From Sacculina carcini (taxonomy: Eukaryota > Arthropoda > Thecostraca > Sacculinidae), in contig OU696578.1 in the NCBI GenBank assembly GCA_916048095.2, positions 3,222,798 to 3,286,797 on the forward strand: 64,000 nucleotides of DNA, in the 5' to 3' direction. Positions 44,373-56,359 of this stretch are shown here, piece after piece. Numbering within the stretch: the first letter of the stretch is position 1; each line of letters opens with the position of its first letter. The notes under the pieces were generated by a model. It saw only the letters and a list, made by a program, of their open reading frames with translations. It ran no database searches and was not told the DNA's origin. Made by a program: the position numbers and the translations under genes.

Positions 44373-45304
44373 ACATTTTCCAGTACAATTTCTGCTTTTT
44401 TATTGAGCTACTACGCCATCACCGCAACAGCCAATCAAAATCCAGCAAAGCGAACCACAAAAGCACGCCAACGCACACAAACAACAACAATAATAAACTA
44501 ACATAAATCGCCAAACCAAAACATCACTTTCTAAATTATTCATACAAACACACACGCACGCACACAGAGCACGCACGTACACACACATAACAGTATAGAT
44601 ATATAGCGCCGGCTATAGTCATACGCTGCGAATTTATAAGGACACCGACACTCAATCATATTTGTTACTAGTAATAGATAATAAGTACATATAAAATATA
44701 TATATAAAATGTAATATTGTTTAGAATTTTACTATGTCTTATTTTGACTGGTTTTTAATATATTTTGGTAGTCCTCGTTCAGTCCGTGGGCCTCGTATTT
44801 GAAACTCTTGATGTAAACGTATGCCTTTGCACGAGTCTGCGATGTATTGCTGTATTATATGTATGTGTGTGTGTGTGTGGGTGTGTGTGTGGGTGTGTGT
44901 GTTATTTTGGTGTGACTCTGTTGTTTGAATGAATTGGTTTTGGAGTCACTGGGGTGTTTTTTACTCGTGAGTGTCTCGTGACAAAACGCAATTGGTTTCT
45001 AGTTCTCTAATTGGTCGTACTGGCCATCTCGCCACTGATTGGTCACAACATTTGTTACCGCGGAAAACAAAAACATGAAATCAGAAAGTATTGTTTATTA
45101 ATGTTGCGGATGAAATCAACATTTAGACGTCAATACTTTCTCAACACCGTGTTACAATGTGCCAAATTCACTCATTCATTCTCAATTCAGCTGGTTACGA
45201 ATCAACGTCTGCTGAGTGATAGCGAGTGATATTGAGGATTTCGGCTGTAACACAAGTATATGGCAGCTAGTGGTACGTCAGATATTGCACGTGACTGATG
45301 CTGT
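44373..45304. other. Non-coding DNA between LTR and repeat gene
   Basis: The first 61 bp also follow the LTR at 63932-64000, so the shared unit extends past the LTR. A short TG tract is at 44865-44905. Four ATTGG (inverted CCAAT) motifs fall at 44930-45045. A minus-strand AATAAA (plus TTTATT, 45094-45099) could serve the repeat gene. Confidence 0.5.
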
Positions 45305-47383
45305 TCACATGCCTGTACCAGAACTTGCCAGATGATGTTCTGTGTGGATTAACTGTTCTGGACTATATCTCTGTGGCGGTTCATTAGTGGCCACAGACTG
45401 ATAACGGATGTTATATTGTTCATTGACTTGTGGCTGTGTATAACTCTCCACAGGCTGCGCGTAACAGTTGAACTGTTGCTGGCTTATTTCATCAGTCGGA
45501 GCACGGCTTTCCTGGGGCTGGTCGTAGTGGGAGAATTGCTGTTGGCTGTTTGTTTGGGGAATTAGATAACTGCTCACATTTTGCTGCAAGCAGTTTGACT
45601 GTTCCTGATCGTTTGATTGTGGAGAAGCCGCCAGTTGCTGCACATAATACTCCGTCACAAGTTGATAATTTGCCTCTGGCAATACATAACTTGCCAGAGG
45701 CTGTACGTAATAGATGAGCTCTTGTTGGACATTTGTCTGAGGAGACTGGGGCGTCCCCAGAGGTTGCGCCAAGTTGTTATAGCACTGATGTTGGTCACTT
45801 CTTTGTGTCTCACAAGGAATTTCCGAGGTGTTGTTCAACTGCTGTTCATTTGAATGAGGCTGGTCATAGCTGGACATACTCTGCCCGTAACATCCTTGCT
45901 GCTGATTATCTGACTGTGCTGCTAAATATTCTTCTAGAGAATACACGTAGCAGTTGAACTGCTGCTGAAGGCTTGCTGGTGGCAGCGCATATCCCGCCAG
46001 AGACTGTGAGTTGTAATAGTTCATTTGCTGTTCACTTGTATATGACACATCGTAGTTCTCCTGGGTCTGCTCGTAATTGGTAAACTGCTGTTGCTCGTTG
46101 GCTTGTAGCGGTTCATGAGTAGGAATTGTTTGTTGTATGTAATTGATATGTTCTGTGTAACTTGTTGATGCTGGCTCAGAACTTGCTACACTCTGCTCCT
46201 GGAAGTTGAGCTGCTGTTTGATGTTTGTCTGAGACGGTTGATAAGTTCCCAGTGGTTGATTAGTATTTTTGAGCTCCTGTTGGATGTTGTTTTGAGGCAG
46301 TTCGTCATTAATCACAGGTTTTGGTACGTAGCTGGTTTGTTCTGTACCATTTGCCTGTGGCGGTACATCTCCCGCCAGATGGTCCACTTGATAGTTGAAT
46401 TGCTGATGTTGAATCGTCTGTGGTGGAGCGTAATTCTCCAGTGGATAGACATAGCAGCAAAACTGCTGCTCGTAGTTCGCCAAGTGCGGTTCACATCCCG
46501 CGAGAGGCTGTGAGTTGTGATAGTTGAGACTTTTATGTGAATGATCGTAGCTAGCTTGGAGCTGATCTGAGTGGTAATACCGCTGGTGGTCGTTGGACTG
46601 TGGCAGTTCATTGCTTGTAACAGGCTGTTGTGCATAGTTGACCTGCTCCGAGTAATTAGTCATTGGTGGTTCATAGCTCTCTACAGGTTGAGCTTGACTG
46701 TTGAACTCTTGAGAGAGGCTTGTCTGATATGTTTGATGATCCCCCAGAGGCTGCTGCAAGTGTTTGAACTGATCTTGACAATAATTTTTCTGCACGTGGG
46801 CGTATATCTGTTCTTCATTATCATGCTGAGGAACGGCGCTTGTCAGTTGATGTTCGTAGGAGACTTGTTCTTGATCTTGAGCTGTCTCTGCAGCTTCCAA
46901 ACTTGTTATTGGTTGAACAAAGTTGGATAACTTTAGTTCACTTGGTTGTTGCTGAGCATTGCTCGCTTGTGGCTGCTCGATGTGATTGAACTCCTGTTGG
47001 ATGTTGTTTTGAGGCAGTTCAGTATTAATTACAGGTTGTGGTACGTAGATGGTTTGATCTGTACCATTTTCCTGTGGAGGAGCATATCCCGCCTGAGGCT
47101 CCACAAGATAGTTAAGTTGTTGATGCTCACTAGTCTGTGTAGGAGCGTTGATGTCCAGTGGATTTACGTAGCAGCAGAACTGCTGCTCGTAGCAGACCTG
47201 TGGGGGAGTATATCCCACCAGAGGCTGCACGTAATAATCTGTCACCAGTTGGTAGTTTGCCTCTGGCAATATATATGTTGCCAGAGGTTGCACGTAATAG
47301 TACAACGGTGACTGGATGTTTTCCAACGGTAGGTTGTAATCTACCATTGGCGGTATGTAGTTGAGATGCGCATAGAAGGTCAT
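45305..47383 (-). CDS. Q/Y/P-rich protein of about 33 repeats of 21 residues
   Basis: An intact 692-codon ORF of unknown function. Almost the whole protein is a 21-residue periodic repeat. The clearest units are near the N-terminus: YYVQPLATYILPEANYQLV, then YYVQPLVGYTPPQVCYEQQF, then CYVNPLDINAPTQTSEHQQ. The consensus is roughly aromatic-Y-V-x-P-L-x2-Y-x-P-P-Q-x4-Q-Q-x2. The motif FCCYV occurs twice, and Q, Y, P, N and S dominate. No signal peptide, membrane segment or known domain is visible. Start 47383 is supported because the broken paralogue at 12855 shares the ATG and leader. A possible AATAAA lies 206 bp past the stop. It might be a structural, adhesive or condensate-forming protein. 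This is inference from composition only. Confidence 0.75.
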   Translation of the reverse strand: MTFYAHLNYIPPMVDYNLPLENIQSPLYYYVQPLATYILPEANYQLVTDYYVQPLVGYTPPQVCYEQQFCCYVNPLDINAPTQTSEHQQLNYLVEPQAGYAPPQENGTDQTIYVPQPVINTELPQNNIQQEFNHIEQPQASNAQQQPSELKLSNFVQPITSLEAAETAQDQEQVSYEHQLTSAVPQHDNEEQIYAHVQKNYCQDQFKHLQQPLGDHQTYQTSLSQEFNSQAQPVESYEPPMTNYSEQVNYAQQPVTSNELPQSNDHQRYYHSDQLQASYDHSHKSLNYHNSQPLAGCEPHLANYEQQFCCYVYPLENYAPPQTIQHQQFNYQVDHLAGDVPPQANGTEQTSYVPKPVINDELPQNNIQQELKNTNQPLGTYQPSQTNIKQQLNFQEQSVASSEPASTSYTEHINYIQQTIPTHEPLQANEQQQFTNYEQTQENYDVSYTSEQQMNYYNSQSLAGYALPPASLQQQFNCYVYSLEEYLAAQSDNQQQGCYGQSMSSYDQPHSNEQQLNNTSEIPCETQRSDQHQCYNNLAQPLGTPQSPQTNVQQELIYYVQPLASYVLPEANYQLVTEYYVQQLAASPQSNDQEQSNCLQQNVSSYLIPQTNSQQQFSHYDQPQESRAPTDEISQQQFNCYAQPVESYTQPQVNEQYNIRYQSVATNEPPQRYSPEQLIHTEHHLASSGTGM

Positions 47384-48607
47384 GGCTATTGCTGGCGATG
47401 ACAGATGAAGCGAATTTGTCGTGAAACAACAAAGCTGTCACTTCAGTCAAATCCACAATACGATTGAATACACAGAGTTCGTTGACCTACCGTTCGATTA
47501 AAAACATACAAATAACGTGATAGCGCCGCTTAAGATCGCCTGAAATTATTTAGTTTTATATATTATTTTCGTTAGTTTTTAATTGAGGCTAGTATTGAGA
47601 TATATCTATACCTGTTGTATGAAATAATGTCATTCCATTCTATAGCATTATATCAGTGAATATGTCTTGATAATTTTTATTTAATACTACCGTTTATTCA
47701 GTTTATTTTGCGATTCTTCTGCATTTTTATACGGTAATGTTGTTGGGTTTCGTATGAGTTGGGCATAGAATCACATTAATTAAAGTAATTCAATTATTTT
47801 TTTGGTATTGAATTAAAATTAATTTATAATTAATTAAATTTTAGGTATGTGCGTGTGTACAAAATCAAATTTTGATTCCGTCAAGCAAATATTTTATTTT
47901 TTGAATTCATCAACAAGGTGAAATGGGAAGATTGTCAACGCTATAATTTGTATGACTGCACTATTTATATACCTTGATGATCAAGCAACAGTGAGAGAAG
48001 AGCAATAACATTATCTAAACAATAACAAACCCATTAACCCATTAGCCGGCAGTGATCTAAAAATAGATCACCAATTTCAACTATTTTTTCTCAGAATTGT
48101 TTTTTGATATGATGAATATAATTTATTCGTTATAATATTTGGACCTGTGATGAAATGTATTGACAGACAGACGTGCAGACAAGTCACTCAATACTCCCCC
48201 GAAAACCACTTCACATTAAACGCAGTAACACCCACACGACACCATCTCATGCACGACACTCCCGATTCAATATCATATCGCTCCGCAATACGCATACACA
48301 CAAACATACATACACATACATATACACACACACTGCACGCGCCAATTCCTTGACCGAACAAGGCAGCTGCAATTCACATATCGGTGCACCCGTACAACAT
48401 TGAAGCAGGGGGCGCAACTACTTGAAACCGCATCGCCCGCACTGCCTAGTGCACTGCCACGTGCAGGCTCGCTCAAAACTACAATACTCGCATATACACA
48501 AAGTGCAGTATCTGCTATAGAGCTCACACATCCCACGCTCCAAACATCTCACGACACCCTCCGGTTCGTGGACATTTCCTAAAATGAAATGACACTATCC
48601 TGCGTAC
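47384..48607. other. Intergenic DNA 5' of the repeat gene
   Basis: The first about 25 bp upstream of the ATG are shared with the paralogue. A TATATA/TTTATA stretch is near 47553-47562. The rest is AT-rich with no recognised gene; the CA-rich stretch 48230-48340 gives spurious ORFs. Confidence 0.4.
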
Positions 48608-51592
48608 CCAAAAACGTAAAAATACCGAGTGACACAGAGAATATGGTTAAGATTAATTGCTAAATCCTAACAGCACAAATTTGGACATTTCTTCATCTTC
48701 AGACCTGATATTCCATCTCTTTTGCTATTTAATCCTGACTTATACCGTTTTCGTGCCTCTTATCTGCAAAAGGTCACCAAACTCGGTGGAAAAGTTTCCT
48801 AATAAAAATACAAATAACAAAAGGTAACCTGACGATAAAAAAGTAACCTAAAAGCAAAAAAAGTAACCTAACGATGAAAAAGTAACTTTTGGTAACCTAA
48901 TACCTTTTTAAATAATTATCGTACACAACTTTTTCATGCAGTTTTAGGTAGCTTATGAAAAAGTGACCTTTGGGTGAAAAATTAAGTTTATTAAGTTTTA
49001 ACAGCACTAGTAATTACATGTGGGTTTGAAAAGTGAAAAATCAAAGCTTAGTTTCTGGGGGGCCACAAGGACACGAATTGTGTTGAAGGGGACCACGGCA
49101 AGAAAAAGGTTGAGAACCCCTGATATATAGAATCACCATGTAAGTACATAAACGGAGTTGGTTGTTGGTTATGCAGCCTCTGCTGTTGTTGTTGTTGTTG
49201 TTGTTGTCGATGCTACGACGGCGGTTGATGTTGACTCAGCGTCGCTGCCGTGCTGTTTCTGAGGAGTCGGCAGGGTCGCTGTGGCTGCTGTTGTGGTCAC
49301 CATCACCGGCACATGTTCGTGTGGCTCACCTAGAGATACAACCAGCCGCTTATACCAACAGGCTATTCATATACAAAATGTATTTGAACGTACATCAATC
49401 AAATCTATCTTCCATATAAGTTGTTTTAAAATTAAATTGTTTTATTAAAGAAACGTTGGCTTAAAACGTTTGTTGAAAAACCTTGATCAACCACTTGTCT
49501 TGTTCTGCTGACAACCTTTTCTGAATTTGTACATTAATATAACGAATTTAAAACCAGTTTTCAAAACATCATGGCTCATTTTCAGAAAAACATGGTTTCC
49601 ATAAGAATACTTGATCAATCAATCAATTTGTTTTGTTCTGCTGACAAATTATTTCAAATATCCACATCATTAAAGCCATATTTCAAAAAACATTGTTTCT
49701 TTTCAATGAATAAAACCTAAACCACCGAGTCGGGATGGACTTTCGAACATTATCTTGGGATATTTATTGATAAATATTTGTTTTTTATACTATTATGAAA
49801 TTATTTTTTAGGTAAAACATGTAAAAGGTAGAAAACATCAAATATACTAATTTATATATACTAAAATCCAGCATCAGATGGCAATTGTGGCTCATCCTAA
49901 AAAACCTTGAAAACATATCTTTTTTGCAAAAAAGACCACAAAAAAACATGTTCTTGCATCTCTCGGTTCACCAGCGCTCGAAAGTTTGCGTGGATACGTC
50001 TGCGTGGCAACTGCGTGGATTTGTCTGACCGACGCTGATTGGTCGAATCATGTTCACAGCCAACCAATCAGCGACAAAGTGTTGGTAGTTGCGCGCAATT
50101 TGGTGTCATTTCATGTTGGACCCCCGTGGTGTAAACGAGGTTGGTGAGTGTTGTACACTTGTGTTGTCTTCTTTACTCGAAATCTGTCAAAATATCTAAG
50201 GCTTGTCTTAAATCTGTACTTTTTACGGTTATTGTAGATTCGCTCATACAGAGCAGAATTGTAAAATTATTTTAAATTAATTTTAAATCATGGAGAAAAA
50301 CATGGTGTGTATGCGTGTGTATGCATGTGTGTGTGAGAAGGTATGTTGTGAATGTGTGAACTGTGGTGAACAAGTGTAAAAACTGTGGTCCCCAAGTGGA
50401 AAACTAGATTCATGCGTGCTTTCATATAACCACATTTCCGTATAATTTCACCACCACAATCTTCCGATCCAGTAAGTGAAGCCCGGCGATCTTGGGTAAT
50501 TTCTAGGGTGACCTTTTGGTGGGCTAAATTTTATGTAAAGTTGCGCTAAATAGTTAACATAAGTTTTTTGTACAAATTTCACTAAAACCCGTAAAAAGTT
50601 TGTGAAAAACACATTAAGTGAGGAAAATGTGTACCTTTTACACTCAATAACTATTACCACAATACGTTTTGAGCACTCGCGGTTGTGCTAGAATTGCATG
50701 CTTCATGAGATTCAACTGTCACCTTACTGGCGATTTGGAAGCGCTAAAAATCGCAAATAGTTGCGCTAATAAGCTTAGCTCAATGGTTCGCTAAATATCG
50801 TCAATTATAAATAATAGGGTAATCAAATTAAACATTGAAATCACTTCTTAACATTACACCTTCGGAGTTTCACGTTTTTGTTTTTACTTGATGCATTTTG
50901 AGCATTGGCGGTTGGTTTAAGATTGTTTCACATGCTTTCCTAGTCTGTCGAGTTTATCGCACCGATGCCTGGTAGTGACATTTAAATACACAATATAATT
51001 TTAAATTCTCACTTGATGTTAATTTTCTTTAATGTTTCAAGGTCTGAAAGATTTTGCAGATAAAACATCATCTGATTATGCGGTAATTATATTCAAGTAC
51101 TGTTGATCTAACTAGTTGCTCTAGGGTTGCTCGATAAAGTATAAAAATTAATATTTAATTTTATTGCACAAATGCACATGTCTATATCACAGTTTTATGT
51201 CTGTATTTTATTTTATATGTACAGACATATGGAATATAATGACAGACAAAAAATATAATACAGACATAAAACTGTGATATAGACACGTGCATTTGTGCAA
51301 TAGAATTAAACATTAATGAACATTAAACATTGTGTCTATGCATATGTGCCCGTATGTCGTGCTATGCATATGTGCCCGTATGTCGTGCTATGCACACGCA
51401 GTATGTCTAGCACCACACACGGACACAATATTCACACGCCTTCCATATGCATACGTATCGAGTTTATGTTGACAATACATCAACATTTTATGCATTGTAC
51501 ACATTAAGAACTTAATATTATTCTTGATAGTGTGAAATAATTGTTCTAGAAATTCAAAATTGTCCTAAATCTATATAGTTGATCATAAGCTA
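48608..51592 (-). repeat. Right arm of the large inverted repeat
   Basis: Reverse complement of the left arm without the LINE. It contains the foldback element (about 51140-51310), a hAT-type end (about 49055-49121) and the empty LINE target. At 51333-51384 a 26-bp unit 'catatgtgcccgtatgtcgt..' is present twice in tandem. The left arm has one copy, interrupted by the LINE. Confidence 0.9.
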
Positions 51593-52360
51593 TAATTTAT
51601 ACCAACAAATGATACAAAAAAACGTGTAAAATTGGCAAATTTCTCAAATACATCCAAAATTACACTTGAACATCGGGCGACTAAAATTAATACATTTTTC
51701 TACTATTTCTCAGTAACTATTTGTTATACCTAAAAATAAATTATACCATCGTGCTAGAAATCTTGTTTTCTACAATACGGTAAATTTTTTAATTTTCCTA
51801 AGTGTATCTGAAGGAAGTTACGGCGGTGTAAAGTGAAAAAGACATATTGCCAATTTGACAGCTATTATGCGCACTTGCGATTACACAGGAATATACACCG
51901 ATTAAATTTCACTGAAGCCCAACCACAATTAAAAATGCATCATATTTGCTCCAAGCATGGATGGTGTGGTTTTATTGGGTACAGTTTAATTAATGCTACA
52001 CTATACTGAATAGAAAGGCTTTATTGTCCTCAATATTTACACATGAATTGTTCCGCCCGACGGGCGGGTAAAATACTACTGGGAACAAAGTTAACTACTG
52101 AATTTTACTGTATAATTTAATTGGTTTAATTTCAAGTTGCATAAGCTTAAGTTGCATAAGGATATGGGTTGTAATATCATGCAATGCCAACTATATGAAT
52201 ATGCTTTTTTAGCGGACGCATAAATCTGGAATTATAGAGATGACAGAAGGTTTCATTGTTTTGATAGTGTTACACTTCTGAATTACTACACACGAAGGAT
52301 GGGTGTGAACTTGAGCACTGTTGAGGAAAAAACTTCGTGAATAATTAAAACAAGAATTTA
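51593..52360 (+). repeat. Direct repeat, copy 1 (about 770 bp)
   Basis: Matches 53107-53875 in the same orientation, from 'aatttataccaacaaatgat' to 'caagaatttacaaattta'. It begins exactly where the inverted-repeat arm ends. No coding trace. Confidence 0.85.
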
Positions 52361-53106
52361 CAAATTTATATTTTTCTATTGGATAAGATTTTTGCTTTTT
52401 GATTCATTATATTCTATTTATAGTTCCGCACGACGGGCGGGTTTAAATACGAGGCAGTTCGAGGGAAAATATTTTGCCACATCTAAAATAAAACATTCAC
52501 ATTTAGACTTTTCTATTGGTTAAGACTTATTATGGGTTTACTTTGTCTTTTTTAATTTCTAATCATTTTTTATTAATTCAATATTCATTTTACTTTATTT
52601 ATTGTTCTGCACAAAGGGCGGGTTTTAATGCTAGATGGTGATGTTGAGTTATAAATATATTTTGAAAACATTATGATAAAAAATTAGTCATTTTTCATTG
52701 TTTTGTGTCAGAGTTCTGAATTATTCAGCACGACGGGCAGGTTTAAATAGGATTTTTTTGGGTTTACTCAACTCTTTTTTAATTAATATTTATTTTATCT
52801 TATGAATTGAATACAAATTTAATAGTATGAACTGTTTCGCACGACGGGCGGGTTTCCATGCTAGAATTTGCATTGTTTGTTACATGTTTGTGTTCTGAAT
52901 TATTCCGCACAATGGTTGGGTTTATATATGAGGCGGGTTGAGGGAAAATATTATTTAAAAATAAAAATAAAAATATTCACACTTGGACTTTCCTATTGAG
53001 TGAGACACTTATGAGTTTTCATTTTCTTTTTAAATTAGGAATATTTTTTATGAATATGAATTTTTATGAATATTAATTCCATTTTATGAATTCCTCCGCC
53101 TCCTTA

Positions 53107-53875
53107 TTTGTAATTTATACCCACAAATGATACAGAAAACGTGAAAAATTGGCAAAATTCTCAAATACATCCAAAATTAGACTTGAACACCGGGTGACTA
53201 AAATTAATTCATTTTCTATTATTTTTCTGTAACCATTTGGTACACATAGAAATAAATTATAACATCGTGCTGGAAATTTTGTGTTCTACAATGCGGTATA
53301 ATTTGTAATTTCCCAAAGTGTATCTGAAGGAAGTTACGGCGGTGTAAAGTCAAAAGGACATATTACCAATTTGACAGCTATTATGCCAACTTGCAATTAC
53401 ACAGGAATATACACTGGTTAAATTTCACTGAAGCCCAATCAGAATTCAGAATGCATCATATCAGCTCCAAGCATGGATGGTGTGGTTTCATTGCGTACAG
53501 TTTAATTAATGATACACTATACTGAATAGAAAGTCTTTATTGTCCTCAATATTTACACATTAATTGTTCCGCACCACGGGCGGATAAAATGCTACTGGGA
53601 ACAAAGTAAACTACTGAATTTTACTGTGTAATTTAATTGGTTTAATTTCAAGCTGCATACGCTTAAGCTGCATAAGGATACGGGTTGTAATATCATGCAA
53701 TGCCAACTATATGCATATGCTGTTTTAGCGGAAGCATTAATCTGGAATTATAGAGATGACCGAAAGTTTCATTGTTTTGATAGTGTTACACTTCTGAATT
53801 ACTACACACGAAGGACGGGTGTGAATTTGAGCAGTGTTGAGGGAAAAACATCGTCAATAATTAAAACAAGAATTT
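53107..53875 (+). repeat. Direct repeat, copy 2 (about 770 bp)
   Basis: Second copy of 51593-52360, about 1.5 kb downstream. An 83-codon ORF at 53695-53946 is not conserved in copy 1 and is not called. Confidence 0.85.
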
Positions 53876-54234
53876 ACAAATTTGACTTTTTCTGTTGGTC
53901 GTTTTTCATCAATTTTCTTTGTGTTTGTTTCGTGTTTGAGTTCTGAATTATTTCGCACGACGGGCAGCTTTAAATATGAGGCTGGTTGTGGAAAAACATG
54001 TTTTCTAAATTGAAACATAAATTTCACATTTAGACTTTTATATTGGCTAAAACTTTCCTATGGGTTTGATTTTCTTTTTCAGTTTTCACTAATGTTTTTA
54101 TGAATTGAATATTAATTATATTTTATGAACTGTTCCGCACGACGGGCGGGCTTAAATGTATCTATAAAGAGTGGGTTAAAATAATAGCGAGGTATATGAT
54201 ATTTTGCTAGCAGTAAATATTCTAGCGATAAAAG

Positions 54235-54900
54235 TAGAATAGCTCTTAAGCAAATGATTTTGGAGAATGATGTGAACCTTTAAATATATTTTGCGATCTG
54301 ATGATATATGTATTAGGAATAATGCGTAGCAGAATATAGATTGCATAATATAATATCGGCTGTAATATCAAGGGCTGTAATATCGGTGTAATCCAAAAAA
54401 TAACAACTGTATGAATATGATGCATTAGTGGAAGCATTAACCGGGAATTATGAGATAATATGATAATGGTGTATAATTATATCGCATTATGTAACAAATG
54501 TGAATTTAGCTGCCTTACAGTTTGTTTCCGATACTATATTGGCGGGTTGAGAGATAAGTATTGGTGGCCGCGTGCTTGGGACCCCTGGGGTAGATAATCT
54601 CAGTCTTCTGATTACAAATTATGATCGAATCAGTATGTTTTGTGATCACAAACTAATAAGTTAAATCACCTCAGACTAGGCTGAGTTCGGTCAAGATTGA
54701 ATGGTTGGGTTGGGTTGGGTAGGTTTGACTCAGATTATATTGGGTTTTAATGATAGCGGAAAATATATAAATTTTAGCAATAAATATTATAGCGGTAAAA
54801 GTAAAATAGTGCTTAGGCAAATGATATTGGGGAATGATGTTAAGTAATAAATATAGTTTGGAAACATTCTGATGAAAATTTTTCATCATCTTTCATTGTT
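54235..54900. other. AT-rich DNA within the array
   Basis: Includes a short GGGTT/TTGGG tract at 54703-54722. 54230-54300 and 54775-54860 are diverged copies of each other. No gene. Confidence 0.4.
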
Positions 54901-56093
54901 TGTTTCGTGTTTGTGTTCTGAATTATACCACACGACGGGCAGATTTATATATCAGGCGGGTTGAGGGATAATATTTGTCAAAATAAGAACAAAAATATGC
55001 ACATTTAGACTCTTATATTGGTTAAGATATTTATAGGTTACATTTTTTGGTTTTTAATTTGTATTCATTAAATTTTATGGATTTGATATGAATTTTATTG
55101 TATGAATTGTTCCGCACGACGGGTGGGTTTAAAAAAGTGTTTTTAGATCATTTTTTCAAATGGTTCATTTAAAAAAAGGTTTGTTTTTTTTAAAATAAAA
55201 ATGTTCCGCGGGCAGCAACTATAGACAATAGAACGTTCAATTTACCCTGTAGAATTAATCCATACACAAAACCAATGGATTTGACTTCAAGATGCAGAAC
55301 GGATCGTGTTCGAGTTCTGAATTATTCAGCACGACGGGCGGGTTTAAAAATGACTCAGGCGGACTGAGGGGAAATATTGTGTCGAAATAAAAATAATTAA
55401 ACTTATAATTTTCAATTGATTAATATTTTTATGAGTGTACCCTATTTCATTTTTATTTTTCCATATTTTTTATGAATTGAATATGAATTTCATGTTATGA
55501 ATTGCTCCGCACAACGGGCGGGTTTTAATGCTATATATATACATAAAGAATAAATTATCTGTTTGTCTGTGTATGTACATGTGTATGCTCGAATATGAGG
55601 TGACATAATTGCGATGGTTCATGGTTCGCTGGTTCAATGATCAGGGGCTTCAAACGCAAACGAAGCGATGGCTCATTTTTATGAAATAAAAATGTCCCGC
55701 GGGCAGCAATAAAACGTTCAATTTCACCGTGTAGAATAAATTCATATACAAAACTAATGGATTAGACTTCATGAACCAGAACGGATGGTGTTCGAGTTCT
55801 GAATTATTCCGCACGTCGGCCGGGTTTAAATATGAAGGGGGCTGAGTGAAAATATTTTGTCAAAATAAAATTAAAAATAATGAAATTTAGACTTTTTAAT
55901 TGATTAAGGTTTCTATGAGTTTGCCTTATTTTTAATTTGCAATATTTTTATGAATTGTTCCGCACAACGGGCGGGTTTTAATGCTAGTAATCAATATAGT
56001 AGGCTAAGTACTATAAGTAACTAAGTAGGCTAAGTACAAATAAGTACAATATAATCAAATGGCAAAGATTGATTTTGAACTTGACACTTATGA

Positions 56094-56225
56094 CAGGGGT
56101 TTTTAACCTGGGGTTTTTATACCACTTCGGGGTATGGGACTCGATTTCTGGGCACTGGCATGAATGATTAATGGCTTATAAATCTTGAAATTATCAATGT
56201 TAAAAATAAGTACTAGTAATCCGAA
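56094..56225. repeat. Partial hAT-type MITE
   Basis: Starts CAGGGGTTTTTAACC and matches, inverted, 59890-60036, including 'cggggtatgggactcgattt'. Only one end is present. Confidence 0.65.
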
Positions 56226-56359
56226 CAACTTCAACGCGTCGAATTAGTATAGCAAGTGTGGCAGTTTCTCGGTTGTTAGTGTGTGTTGGATTAATTTAGA
56301 TAATTGTAATTGCATTCAATATTTGAAATTTAAAGTTGAGATATGTAATATAACAAAAT

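Larger units (their letters stand above)
52040..55990 (+). repeat. Complex array with recurrent Helitron-like terminal motif
   Basis: The GC-rich core CCGCACGACGGGCGGGTTT or a close variant recurs about 15 times in otherwise very AT-rich DNA (for example near 52428, 52732, 52838, 54134, 55112, 55328, 55964). Two contexts alternate. In the first, 'ttctgaattatt' precedes it and 'gaggcgggttgagggaaaatat' type sequence follows. In the second, 'tatgaattgtt' precedes it and 'taatgCTAG' follows. The two are usually 160-190 bp apart. A GC hairpin (CCGC...GCGG) then CTAG resembles Helitron 3' ends. CCGCGGGCAGCA motifs at 55207 and 55692 mark a 485-bp tandem period. No Rep/helicase gene is present. Confidence 0.7.

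Noticed and set aside
33776..51592. Maverick/Polinton or other giant transposon explaining the inverted repeat
   Set aside because: No polymerase B, integrase of that type, packaging ATPase or capsid gene lies in the spacer, and no target duplication was found.
53695..53946. 83-codon ORF in the array region
   Set aside because: The paralogous 52178-52430 copy does not keep the frame, and there is no recognisable motif.
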